From positions 1 to 64,000 of the forward strand of contig JAJDEU010000051.1 of assembly GCA_029259635.1 (NCBI GenBank): a stretch of 64,000 bases of DNA, written 5' to 3'. Below, piece by piece: positions 1 to 7,604 of the stretch; within the stretch, counting starts at the first letter, position 1; each line of letters starts with the position of its first letter. The position numbers and the translations under genes are program-made. Under the pieces are notes generated by a model that worked only from the letters and a program-made list of their open reading frames with translations, did no database searches and had not been told where the DNA came from. The stretch comes from Planctomycetota bacterium (GTDB lineage: Bacteria; Planctomycetota; UBA1135; GCA-002686595).

Positions 1-42
1 ATTCACTCCATAAGCGGCCGATTTTTGGCCAGGTCGGCACCC

Positions 43-71
43 AAAAACCTCCCCGAATCTATGGATTCGGG
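43..71 (-). terminator. Intrinsic terminator of the HAD phosphatase gene
   Basis: On the minus strand an 8-bp stem (CCCGAATC, loop CATA, GATTCGGG) is followed four bases later by a run of five T. It lies about 80 bases past the stop codon of the phosphatase gene. The remaining bases at the left edge of the window (1-153) show no other gene. Confidence 0.6.
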
Positions 72-153
72 TTCGTTTCCGGGCACCAACCCGACTAAAA
101 ATTTGCTGCTCATAGAGCAAAGCACTTTCACCACGGACTGCTAGCCCGCCGCG

Positions 154-879
154 CTACAGAATCGCGTATTGGCTCTTCAGGATCTCGCGAAGCTCGGTGA
201 AGTCGGCGACCGAGTGGTCGGGTTGAATGTCCGTCTCCTCGATGTCGTAGCGGGATGCGCGACTGCTGAAGACGGAGACCATGCCGAGCGCTTTGGCGGG
301 GGCGACGTCGTGACCGGGGCTGTCGCCCACGTACATCACTTCGTTCGCTGTCAGGTCGAGGGCGCGCAACGCGGTCTGGTAGAGCTTTGGGTTCGGCTTG
401 GAGATCCCGATCTGGTCGGAGATAAAGATCGCGTCGGGATCGAGGTGCTCGACCAACTTCAGGCGAATCAGCTTCTCGGCTTGTTTGACGGTCCAGCCGT
501 GCGTGATGATCCCGGTGATGATTCCCGCCGACTGAAGATCGCGGAGTAGGGGGATCACGTCGTCGAAGGGCTTGAGCTCGCTGAACTTCGTGTCGTGGTA
601 GGCCACGACACCGGCGGCGACGATGAGTGCGCGGTTCTGGCCGTGCGTATCGAAATCCAGGCGTTGAATGAGCTTGTCGAAGTGGTGGTCGTAGTTGGAG
701 GAGAACTCCGCGATGACTTCATTCAGCTCTCGAACAACGTCTTCCAACGGGAGCGCAAGACCCGCATCGACCATGGCGGCCGCGGCGTTGCGGCGTGCGA
801 TGGCGGCAAAGGAACTCGTCGCGACCAGGGTGTCATCGATGTCGAAGAGAACGGCGCGCAGGTTGGACATAGCGGTCAA
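154..879 (-). CDS. HAD-superfamily hydrolase (phosphoglycolate phosphatase/haloacid dehalogenase-like)
   Basis: A 241-aa soluble phosphatase-like protein of the haloacid dehalogenase superfamily. Motif I is FDIDDTLV near residue 12, with the nucleophile and acid/base aspartates. The motif III lysine is in ISKPNPKLY, and motif IV is YVGDSPGHD, the Mg2+ ligands. The long helical insert between motifs I and II is a C1-type cap. The substrate cannot be read from sequence; related proteins act on phosphoglycolate, pyrimidine nucleotides or sugar phosphates. A second Met four residues in (870) could be the start, since MSNLRAVLFDID resembles typical family N-termini. The gene is monocistronic, between two terminators. 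Confidence 0.85.
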   Translation of the reverse strand: MTAMSNLRAVLFDIDDTLVATSSFAAIARRNAAAAMVDAGLALPLEDVVRELNEVIAEFSSNYDHHFDKLIQRLDFDTHGQNRALIVAAGVVAYHDTKFSELKPFDDVIPLLRDLQSAGIITGIITHGWTVKQAEKLIRLKLVEHLDPDAIFISDQIGISKPNPKLYQTALRALDLTANEVMYVGDSPGHDVAPAKALGMVSVFSSRASRYDIEETDIQPDHSVADFTELREILKSQYAIL

Positions 880-971
880 GGTAGCGCTCGCCCGGCTCCG
901 GGACCAGGTGGGGGAGGGCTCGCCTCTGGAAACTTCGCGAGGTGAAGGCCGAACCGAACTTAGGCGGCCTT

Positions 972-1025
972 AAAAAGGCAGCCCGGCTCTCCGATCGTGT
1001 CGGAGAGCCGGGCTGTTTGGTTTTT
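972..1025. terminator. Strong bidirectional intrinsic terminator
   Basis: A perfect 15-bp stem (980-994 with 1000-1014) has a 5-base loop. A T-rich tract follows on the plus strand (1015-1025). An A-run precedes it (972-976), which becomes the U-tract for minus-strand transcription. It lies 49 bases beyond the stop of the secretin gene, so it ends the minus-strand envelope gene cluster and insulates the phosphatase gene. Confidence 0.85.
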
Positions 1026-1062
1026 GTCGGCCATCGCCGTCGGAGATGACGGCTGGCTCGAA

Positions 1063-3660
1063 TTACTGCGCGCGGACGTCGGTGATGCGAGCGCGAACCA
1101 TAACCATCAGGCTCGACTTCTCGTCGCTGTAGCCCTCGGTCTTGAACAGGATGCCGACGATCGGGATGTTGGCGAGCCACGGCACTTCCGAGCGGCGCTC
1201 GATTTGGCGGATTCGCGAGAGACCACCGATTAGGATCGTTCCGCCGTCGGGAATCACCACGGTCGTGAAGATGCTCTTCACTTCGAGCTCCGGAAGTTGG
1301 AACTCGACCGGGGAGGTGTTGCTGCCGAGGCCGGTGGAGAAGGCGCGCAAGTTGGCGATCTCCGCGACGGTCGGCTGAAGCTCCAGCGTGAGATACTTGC
1401 GATCCTGGTGAATGGTCGGGCGGACGTCCAGGACGATGCCTTCTTGGAGGACGTTGATCTGCGGGTTGGCGATTGCCTCGAACTGCGCAACCTCCACATC
1501 GAAGTCCTGAATGTAAGCGCGCTGGTTGATCACGGTGACGTGAGCGTGCTGGGTGTTCTGGACACTGAGCAGCTGCTCATTGATCAACTCGATCTGCGAG
1601 CTCTTCTCGATCATGCGCAGAACCATGGAGACCTGAGCGTCGTCGAGGATCGACCACTGTGCGGTCAAACCGCCGATAGAGGAGAGCGCGTCGCCGACGA
1701 CGTTGTCGAGAATGTTCGAGGTGTGGCCCTTGTACTGACCGTCCGCGCCATCGTCGTAGAAGAAGCCTGCGGACGGAGCGCCGGAGGCGTTGTTCACCAC
1801 GCCGGTTCCGCCGTTGTCGATGCCGAGGCTGGCATTGTCCTCGAGACCGTTGGTGACGTCATCGAGATCGGTGAAGGGCGTCGTCGGGTTGTCGAGTCCT
1901 CGGAACTCAACGCCGATCTCTTGAAGCCAGTTGTCTTCGATGGTCATGAACTTGGATTCAATCGTCACCATCGATGAGCTGAACAGGCGCAGGTCTTCGA
2001 GGAACTGCGCGATCTGGCGATGGACCTCGGTGGTCTGCGCGACGATCAGGTTGCCTTCGGCGAGACGAATGTCGACGCCGTCACCTTCCCAGGAGTCCTT
2101 GGCGACGTAGTCGCGCACCAGGGTCTCGAGCGCTTCCACTTCGTAGATCTTGGTGGCTTCGCCGAAGCCGCCGAAGGGGCCGCCGCCGTCGTCATCCTCG
2201 AGGTCTTCGAGCAGGCGAAGGCGATCGATGCGCGGGCCGAGGAAGTCGGCCAGGTTGAAGTTCAGGTCTTGGACGGGGTGGTTGTGCACCACTAGCTCGC
2301 CGCGGACTTTTTCGTTCGTGGTGAAGATGACCGCGTCGTGCTTGATCATCCAGGAGACTTCCTCGCCGGCGTACTGCGCGACCAAATCGAGGACGTTGAT
2401 GAGCGGGAGCGGATTGCTCAGTGCGAAGTTGAAGACGGCTGCTTCATCATCCACGACGGTCTGAGCGGCGGGGTCCACGACCAAGGGTAGGCCGGTCAGC
2501 GTATGCAGAGTGTCGATGACGACCTGCAGGCTCTCCTCTTCGTCAATCAAGAGTCCCGGGATCGAGGTCGCGATCAGTTGCTCACGCAGAGCGACGGCGC
2601 CGCGGTCGGTGTCGCCCGCATCATCAAAAGACGTGCGCATCTCGCGAAGCTTGGTGGTCGCTTCCCAAGTTTGAGCATCCTGGCGAGTGATCAATTCGGT
2701 GTAGGGGATCAGGAGCTCGTCCATCTCCTCGGACCAGCGCGTGTACTGTTCGCGCCGCTTCTGCAGGAACTCCGCGCGGAAGGCCTGACGGCCTGCACGG
2801 AAGGAGCTGTCGCGCAGGTCGGTCGCATTCTCATTTCGCGGATCGAGCTCAAGAGCTTGCTCGGCGTGGTCTTGTGCCGACTCGTAGCGCTCGAGGCGGA
2901 AGTCTTCGAAACCCTTCTTCAGGATTTGAGCAACGCGGGCACCGCGCAGAGCGTTTTCGGCCTGCTCTTGCTTGCGCAGATCGGCGAGCGCTTCCTGCTC
3001 GGCGGCGGCGCGCTTATCCGCTTGGCTCGAGTCGCGCATGCTCTTCGCGATGGCGAGCTGAGACTCCGCTTCTTCCGCGAGTCCACCCCAGTCGAGGGAG
3101 TAGGGCGCCCAACGAATGTGGTCGAGGCACAGGCTGTACTCGGCGACGGCCGCGTCGTAGTCGCCGCGTCCGGAGAGGAGGTTGCCGCGGCGAAGGTATT
3201 CTTCGGCGCCGCTGCGAAGCTCTTGCACGCGGAGCTCGTAGCGCTGCTCCATCTCATGGGAGAGCGCGCCGGGTGCGCGGCTCGAGTCACCGAGAATAGT
3301 GGCGATCTGATTGGAGAGGTCGCGCACTTCTGCGTTGTCCGGATCGAGCTCGCGCGCGCGCGCCACTTCCGTGGCGGCTTCTTCGGCGTAGCCGCGAGCC
3401 ATGAGGTCACGAGCGGAGGTGAGCTGCAGGTCGACGAGCAGAACCTTTTTCTGCTGCTCAAGACTCATGCGTGCAAAATCGGCCTCCATGCTCTCCGAAT
3501 CGGGACCGGAGTCGCCATCCATCCCCGAACCGGAGCTCGCCATTTCGCTCGCCGAGTTTGCGTCGGATTCGAGCGGGCGATCGGTTTCGCTGTCACCTGT
3601 AGAGGTGCAAGCGATCGGGATCAAAAGGGCGAAGGTCAGTGCGGAACCGACATACCTCAT
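1063..3660 (-). CDS. TPR-containing secretin (GspD/PilQ superfamily), probable outer-membrane lipoprotein (copy 1)
   Basis: An 865-aa outer-membrane secretin-type channel. The Met at 3660 begins a short hydrophobic segment ending in IPIAC, a weak lipobox. After an acidic, Ser-rich linker come helical TPR-like repeats with charged coiled-coil segments (to about residue 380). Next is an STN/N0-like domain (LQVVIDTLHTLTGLPLVVD) and an N1-like domain (IYEVEALETLVRDYV). The C-terminal third is the secretin barrel, with VIPDGGTILIGGL and the diagnostic VPWLANIPIVGILF. It is the last gene of a minus-strand series with ExbB/ExbD and TPR genes, 417 bp from the nearest ExbD. An upstream in-frame start at 3834 would remove the signal peptide and is rejected. 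The 890-aa protein at 10870 is a paralog. No T2SS ATPase or pilin genes are present, so the cargo is unknown. Confidence 0.85.
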   Translation of the reverse strand: MRYVGSALTFALLIPIACTSTGDSETDRPLESDANSASEMASSGSGMDGDSGPDSESMEADFARMSLEQQKKVLLVDLQLTSARDLMARGYAEEAATEVARARELDPDNAEVRDLSNQIATILGDSSRAPGALSHEMEQRYELRVQELRSGAEEYLRRGNLLSGRGDYDAAVAEYSLCLDHIRWAPYSLDWGGLAEEAESQLAIAKSMRDSSQADKRAAAEQEALADLRKQEQAENALRGARVAQILKKGFEDFRLERYESAQDHAEQALELDPRNENATDLRDSSFRAGRQAFRAEFLQKRREQYTRWSEEMDELLIPYTELITRQDAQTWEATTKLREMRTSFDDAGDTDRGAVALREQLIATSIPGLLIDEEESLQVVIDTLHTLTGLPLVVDPAAQTVVDDEAAVFNFALSNPLPLINVLDLVAQYAGEEVSWMIKHDAVIFTTNEKVRGELVVHNHPVQDLNFNLADFLGPRIDRLRLLEDLEDDDGGGPFGGFGEATKIYEVEALETLVRDYVAKDSWEGDGVDIRLAEGNLIVAQTTEVHRQIAQFLEDLRLFSSSMVTIESKFMTIEDNWLQEIGVEFRGLDNPTTPFTDLDDVTNGLEDNASLGIDNGGTGVVNNASGAPSAGFFYDDGADGQYKGHTSNILDNVVGDALSSIGGLTAQWSILDDAQVSMVLRMIEKSSQIELINEQLLSVQNTQHAHVTVINQRAYIQDFDVEVAQFEAIANPQINVLQEGIVLDVRPTIHQDRKYLTLELQPTVAEIANLRAFSTGLGSNTSPVEFQLPELEVKSIFTTVVIPDGGTILIGGLSRIRQIERRSEVPWLANIPIVGILFKTEGYSDEKSSLMVMVRARITDVRAQ

Positions 3661-4077
3661 CGGGCGTACCTGTGTGGGGTCTTCGCGGTTGCCCTTGGGA
3701 CAATCCGCGATCGTTGGTGAGAAGCTCGGAGAGCCTCGGAAAGCTTCGGGTCGACAATCGGCCGGAGGCTCCGTTTCCGGGGCTTGAAGGGCTGAAGACG
3801 ATACCAGCAGTTGGGCTTTCTCGTCAAAGCCCAAAGTGAAATCAACTCCCGTCGAGACAATGACTTAGGAGAAGATTCGAACGGGAGATTTGGAGCGTCT
3901 GAGGGGCGCGATCCGAGGAGCTGGGCCCGCGCCGCTCCCAGGTCTCTCAGGGGGCGGTACGAGCGCGATGGGGCGCGGCTCTGGAGGTGGGATGGCGCGA
4001 CGAGCCACGGTTGCCCAGTGGCGTAGCCAGCGCAGTGTCGAGAGCGAAGCGGTTCGATGAACCGGGCCGACTTTTCG
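3661..4077. other. Intergenic region between secretin 1 and the second ExbD gene
   Basis: 417 bases with no convincing gene. It holds a 9-bp hairpin (TTGGGCTTT at 3811-3819, loop of 6, AAAGCCCAA at 3826-3834) without a U-tract on either side. A looser repeat CTCCCGT/ACGGGAG lies within about 3850-3890. The length suggests secretin 1 has its own promoter or a processed leader, but no clear -35/-10 pair is visible. Confidence 0.4.
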
Positions 4078-4578
4078 CTATCGAGCGGCGACAAAGGTGA
4101 TGTCGGTAAAGTCGGTCGCCAAAGCGGCGTCGAGGACACCGACGACGTCGCCATAAACGATGCCCGGTCGTGCGTCGATGGTGCACCCGCGCTCGGGGTC
4201 GGAGGCATGCAGTTTTCTCAGTTGCTGCTCGATCGAAGACAGGTCGGTGGTTTTCTTCGGTCCGACTCGGTACTGGATTAAGCGGCCGGGTCCGAACACA
4301 AAGCGCTCGCCGGAAGCCGCGTCCCAAGGGCCGTCCTCTTCCTTGTTCAGCTTGGCGCCCGGGCTCAGGACCATCAGCTGAATCTCGACCTTTTCCTTCG
4401 GTATGGCTTCGGTCGTGTTCGAGCCGACATCCTTGGGGAGATAAGCCGAGAGCTTGCCCTCGAGGGTTTTGAACTTGATCGTGCACATGAAGAAGATGAG
4501 GAGTAGGAAGGTGACGTCGATCATCGGCGTCATCTCGAGCTTGCTCTCTTCTTGGGCGATATTGGCGAGTGCGGACAT
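4078..4578 (-). CDS. ExbD/TolR family biopolymer transport protein (second copy)
   Basis: A 166-aa inner-membrane protein: a short cytoplasmic N-terminus, one transmembrane helix (about residues 18-40) and a periplasmic domain. The family signature TPMIDVTFLLLIFFM is intact, including the Asp used in proton translocation by ExbD/TolR/MotB. It should pair with the ExbB/TolQ-like channel at 5364 and the other ExbD at 4642. Two ExbD paralogs beside one ExbB is common in planctomycetes and could form heteromeric stators. The gap to the preceding ExbD gene is 63 bases, so they are probably co-transcribed. The periplasmic partner is unknown; the neighbouring TPR proteins and secretins are the obvious candidates. 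Confidence 0.9.
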   Translation of the reverse strand: MSALANIAQEESKLEMTPMIDVTFLLLIFFMCTIKFKTLEGKLSAYLPKDVGSNTTEAIPKEKVEIQLMVLSPGAKLNKEEDGPWDAASGERFVFGPGRLIQYRVGPKKTTDLSSIEQQLRKLHASDPERGCTIDARPGIVYGDVVGVLDAALATDFTDITFVAAR

Positions 4579-4641
4579 GTTGTTACTTCTGGGTTCGCGC
4601 GGCTTCTCTTGAGCGCTATTCGGCTTCTCTGATAAGGCGGC

Positions 4642-5124
4642 TTACTTGTTCTCGGGCTGCGCCGCGGCGATTTCGACTTTCCAAATCGCGATGTCCGGCT
4701 TTCCGCAGAGCTCCATCACTTTCTGGATGTGCTTGAACGGCGTGACCTGGTCGGCGCGAATCAGAATCGGATTGTCCGGCAGGGGCTTCTTCAAAGTCTC
4801 ATCCATCTCTTTGGGCATCAAGCGTGCTTGGTTAGCGAGATAGCCCTCGAGCTTGCGATAGTCGTTCTCTTCGGTGTTGTAGATCGGAACCGCGCGAACG
4901 ATGACCTCGCCGTCCCAGCCGATGTTCAGGATCGGGCGAATCACGCTCGGATCGGGCTCGTCCTTGACCGCTTCCACTGCGACAGGAAGCTCGAGCACTT
5001 CGAGCTCCTTCTGCGAAAGGTCCGTGATGATCATGAAGAAGATGATCAGGAGGAAGACGACGTCGATCATCGGCGTCATGTCCATTTCCATTTCGGTTTC
5101 AGGATCGTGCTTGGAGAGATTCAT
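4642..5124 (-). CDS. ExbD/TolR family biopolymer transport protein (first copy)
   Basis: A 160-aa single-span inner-membrane protein with the signature MTPMIDVVFLLIIFFMI (residues about 15-31), including the conserved channel Asp. The periplasmic part (about 120 residues) is rich in Pro and acidic residues and ends in a mixed alpha/beta fold (ILIRADQVTPFKHIQKVMELC) typical of ExbD/TolR. It belongs to the minus-strand ExbB-ExbD-ExbD set. The 239-base gap to ExbB is unusually long for this family and has no visible gene. Confidence 0.9.
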   Translation of the reverse strand: MNLSKHDPETEMEMDMTPMIDVVFLLIIFFMIITDLSQKELEVLELPVAVEAVKDEPDPSVIRPILNIGWDGEVIVRAVPIYNTEENDYRKLEGYLANQARLMPKEMDETLKKPLPDNPILIRADQVTPFKHIQKVMELCGKPDIAIWKVEIAAAQPENK

Positions 5125-5363
5125 GGCTTCAGGGGAGTGAGCTTCTGGTGAGAGAGCAGGAGCGCCGTCGCGTTGCAGATGAGCTATCGAGTTGCCGGAG
5201 CGAAGTTACCGAAACCCGGTGAGAACCGGTCGCGGGCCTCCTCGGGGGGGCGGGCTCAGCGAGGTGGGGGACTCCCGTGAGCCGCCCCAGTCCTTCCGGA
5301 GAAGGTCTCGCCGGAGGCCGTTCCGGGGCGAGCTGTTTTGCACTCCCCGGAAAGACCGCGGAC

Positions 5364-6200
5364 CTAGGATTCCGGGCGGAAGCGCTCGAACATGTCTTCG
5401 ACGATCGCGCTGACCTCGATCACCGATCGGACCAAGTTGTTGCGCAGGTAGGCGAAGGCACCGGTCACCGGGATGGCGACCACGAGACCGAACATGGTGG
5501 TCAAGAGCGCCTGGGAGATACCGCTCGCGAGCTCGGCCGGTGAGGCCTGGCCGTTGGACGAAGCAATCGTCGAGAACGCGCTCACCATTCCGCCGACTGT
5601 ACCGAGCAGACCCATCATGGGGGCCACGTTCGAGATCAGTGAGAGCCAGCCAATCTTCTGGTGCAGCTTGATCGACTCTTCGTCGCCCATCTCTTCGAGG
5701 GACTTCTCGATGACGTCGAAGGAGTGGCCAATCTTGGCAACACCGGCGCCACACACGCGAGTGAAGTAGCAGGGCTCGTTTTCACAGAGCTCCATCGCGT
5801 CCTGATACTGACCTTCATCGAAGAGCGCTTGGATCTCGTCGATGAGCTCCGGCGGTGCCAGCTTGTCGCGGCGAAGCGAGACGAAGTTCTCGATGACGAG
5901 CGCCAGGGCGACGATCGAAAGGGCGATGATCAACCAACCGATCGTGCCGCCTTTTCGGAAGGTGTCCATCAACGAGTCACCTTGCGGCTCTTCGTCAGCG
6001 GCTTCCTCTGTTGCGGCGGCATCGTCCTGAAGCAAAGGACTAATGGCGCTGGTCGGCTGAAGCGAAGCGTTTGCCAGAGCGGGCTGCGCCGACGGAGCGG
6101 CTGCAAAGCTGGGCAAGTTAGCCGCGCACAGGACGAGAACGGCGGGCATCACACTCAAAAAGAAGAGGCGCGCACGGGAAAGGGCCTGGCTGAATTTCAT
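5364..6200 (-). CDS. MotA/TolQ/ExbB proton channel family protein
   Basis: A 278-aa inner-membrane proton-channel subunit. It begins with a cleavable signal-peptide-like segment ending near SFAAAPS, then an Ala/Glu-rich linker. The three-helix TolQ/ExbB core follows: TM1 at about 88-107 (GWLIIALSIVALALVIENF), TM2 at about 182-205 (GWLSLISNVAPMMGLLGTVGG) and TM3 at about 222-250 (ISQALLTTMFGLVVAIPV). The APMMGLLGTVGGM motif and the TM3 Thr are family hallmarks. The extra N-terminal export signal and linker are common in planctomycete ExbB proteins. With the two ExbD proteins it should convert proton-motive force into work on a periplasmic or outer-membrane partner. A 60-base gap separates it from the upstream TPR gene. 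Confidence 0.92.
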   Translation of the reverse strand: MKFSQALSRARLFFLSVMPAVLVLCAANLPSFAAAPSAQPALANASLQPTSAISPLLQDDAAATEEAADEEPQGDSLMDTFRKGGTIGWLIIALSIVALALVIENFVSLRRDKLAPPELIDEIQALFDEGQYQDAMELCENEPCYFTRVCGAGVAKIGHSFDVIEKSLEEMGDEESIKLHQKIGWLSLISNVAPMMGLLGTVGGMVSAFSTIASSNGQASPAELASGISQALLTTMFGLVVAIPVTGAFAYLRNNLVRSVIEVSAIVEDMFERFRPES

Positions 6201-6260
6201 CCTCGGGGACTCCGGTACTAGTTTTCGATGGGGGGCTTACGAATGGGAAGTAGGTGCTCT

Positions 6261-7403
6261 CTAGAACCCCTCGAGGAGTTCTTGAGCACGCCGGACCCAG
6301 ATCGTGTCGGAATAGTGATCGAGTACGGATTGAAGCCAGACTTTGCCCTGCTGCCGTGCGCCGCTATCGGGCAGGTTGAGGGAGGTCTGAGCCAATCCAA
6401 TCAGTGCACGGGCCGCGCGGGCGCGATCCGTGTGGTCCATGCTGGAGACGGTGGCCAGGTCAAACTGCGCGCGGCGATAGTCGCCTTCAGCGAGATTGAT
6501 GAGCCCGTGGCCGAGCTGGACGCCGAAGCGAAGTGCAGCGGGGCTCTCGGCATCCGTAACTTGTTGGTCGAAGAAGGCGCGGGCCTGACCAATGCTTCCA
6601 GCGGTGAGAAGTGCGAAGCCTTCGCCGAGGCGGGCTTCCGCTTGAACGGCGATCCAGCGAGAGCGCGAGCTGTCCTCTTCGTCGAGTGCCGCGATGACGC
6701 CGGGTAGCTTGGCTTCCAGTGCTTGGTAGATCTCGCGCGCCGCGAGGGTGTCGCTCGCCATCAAGTAAGCGTCGGCGCCGCGCAGTCCGGCCGTAGCGCA
6801 GAACAACGGATCGTATCCCTCGGTGGGTTCGGCGCCGGCGCTCTCGCGGTAGAGAGCGCGGAATAGCTCGGCGGCGGAGGGAAAGTCGCCGGTGGCGAGG
6901 CGAGCGCGAGCTTGGATCATGCGCGCTTGGGGGAGCTCGCGGTTGGTGCTGTGTTCTTCGATGAAACGAGTGGCGGCCGTGTCCGCATCGGCGAAGGCTG
7001 ATGAGTCGATGGCGCCGAGCAACAACAGGGTCTCCGCTGCGCGGAGTCGAGCGGAAGCGCGGACCACTTCGCGCGCGTCCTCGTCAGCTGCGGCCAACTT
7101 GAACTTCGCTGCGGCATTCACCAAGTCCTTGCGCTCGATGAGGAGCAGTCCCTCTCGATAGCTCGCGGGAACGGCGCCAAAGGTCACGCTGCGAACGCGG
7201 CCCGTCTCGTAGGTCTGCTCATCGCCGCCGCGACCGACGAGCAAGACCTCGTCGATGTCATTCTTCATCACCGTGCCCGATGCAGCGACGACTCCGCCGG
7301 AGCGTCTCTCAATCACGAAGACCTGGTCGGGACGAGCTTCCTGCGCCGCGGCGGGGGTCGCGAAGAGCGCGCCTGACAAAAGTGCCAGGGCTAGCCTCTT
7401 CAC
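6261..7403 (-). CDS. Secreted TPR-repeat protein in the ExbB/ExbD-secretin cluster
   Basis: The GTG at 7403 is preferred because it starts directly on a classic signal peptide (VKRLALALLSGALFATPAAAQEA). Starts at 7493 or 7574 would add 30-57 implausible residues. This gives about 380 aa. After the signal comes a beta-rich segment (VFVIERRSGGVVAASGTVMKN) resembling planctomycete proteins that read as a small barrel. At least five degenerate TPR-like helical hairpins follow (AAAKFKLAAADEDAREVV; LARGDFPSAAELFRALY-like; EGDYRRAQFDLATVSS). It is probably periplasmic. Position just before exbB suggests a role analogous to CpoB/YbgF of Tol-Pal or another scaffold. No catalytic motif was seen. Confidence 0.75.
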   Translation of the reverse strand: MKRLALALLSGALFATPAAAQEARPDQVFVIERRSGGVVAASGTVMKNDIDEVLLVGRGGDEQTYETGRVRSVTFGAVPASYREGLLLIERKDLVNAAAKFKLAAADEDAREVVRASARLRAAETLLLLGAIDSSAFADADTAATRFIEEHSTNRELPQARMIQARARLATGDFPSAAELFRALYRESAGAEPTEGYDPLFCATAGLRGADAYLMASDTLAAREIYQALEAKLPGVIAALDEEDSSRSRWIAVQAEARLGEGFALLTAGSIGQARAFFDQQVTDAESPAALRFGVQLGHGLINLAEGDYRRAQFDLATVSSMDHTDRARAARALIGLAQTSLNLPDSGARQQGKVWLQSVLDHYSDTIWVRRAQELLEGF

Positions 7404-7604
7404 AGAGACGCTGCCTGCGGTGGCGCCGACTCGGCCTTTCGGCAGTCGTTGCGTAAAAAAGCGGACGGGCGGGCGGGTGTGCAGGAGACTCATGGAGGGG
7501 GCGACTATTCTAGTGTTCGGCGTGGTGCTCACAACCCGAGGCTTGTGACTCCTCGGGGGGGGCTGGAGGGCCACCGGGGTCGTCGGGTGCGGAGGTAGCG
7601 GGGC

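Noticed and set aside
3811-3834. 9-bp hairpin as a terminator of the ExbD genes
   Set aside because: No U-tract follows on either strand; kept only as a note in the intergenic region.
3657-4208. 183-codon minus-strand frame in the gap before secretin 1
   Set aside because: It overlaps the ExbD gene and has a Pro/Ser/Arg-rich composition without structure; the gap is treated as non-coding.
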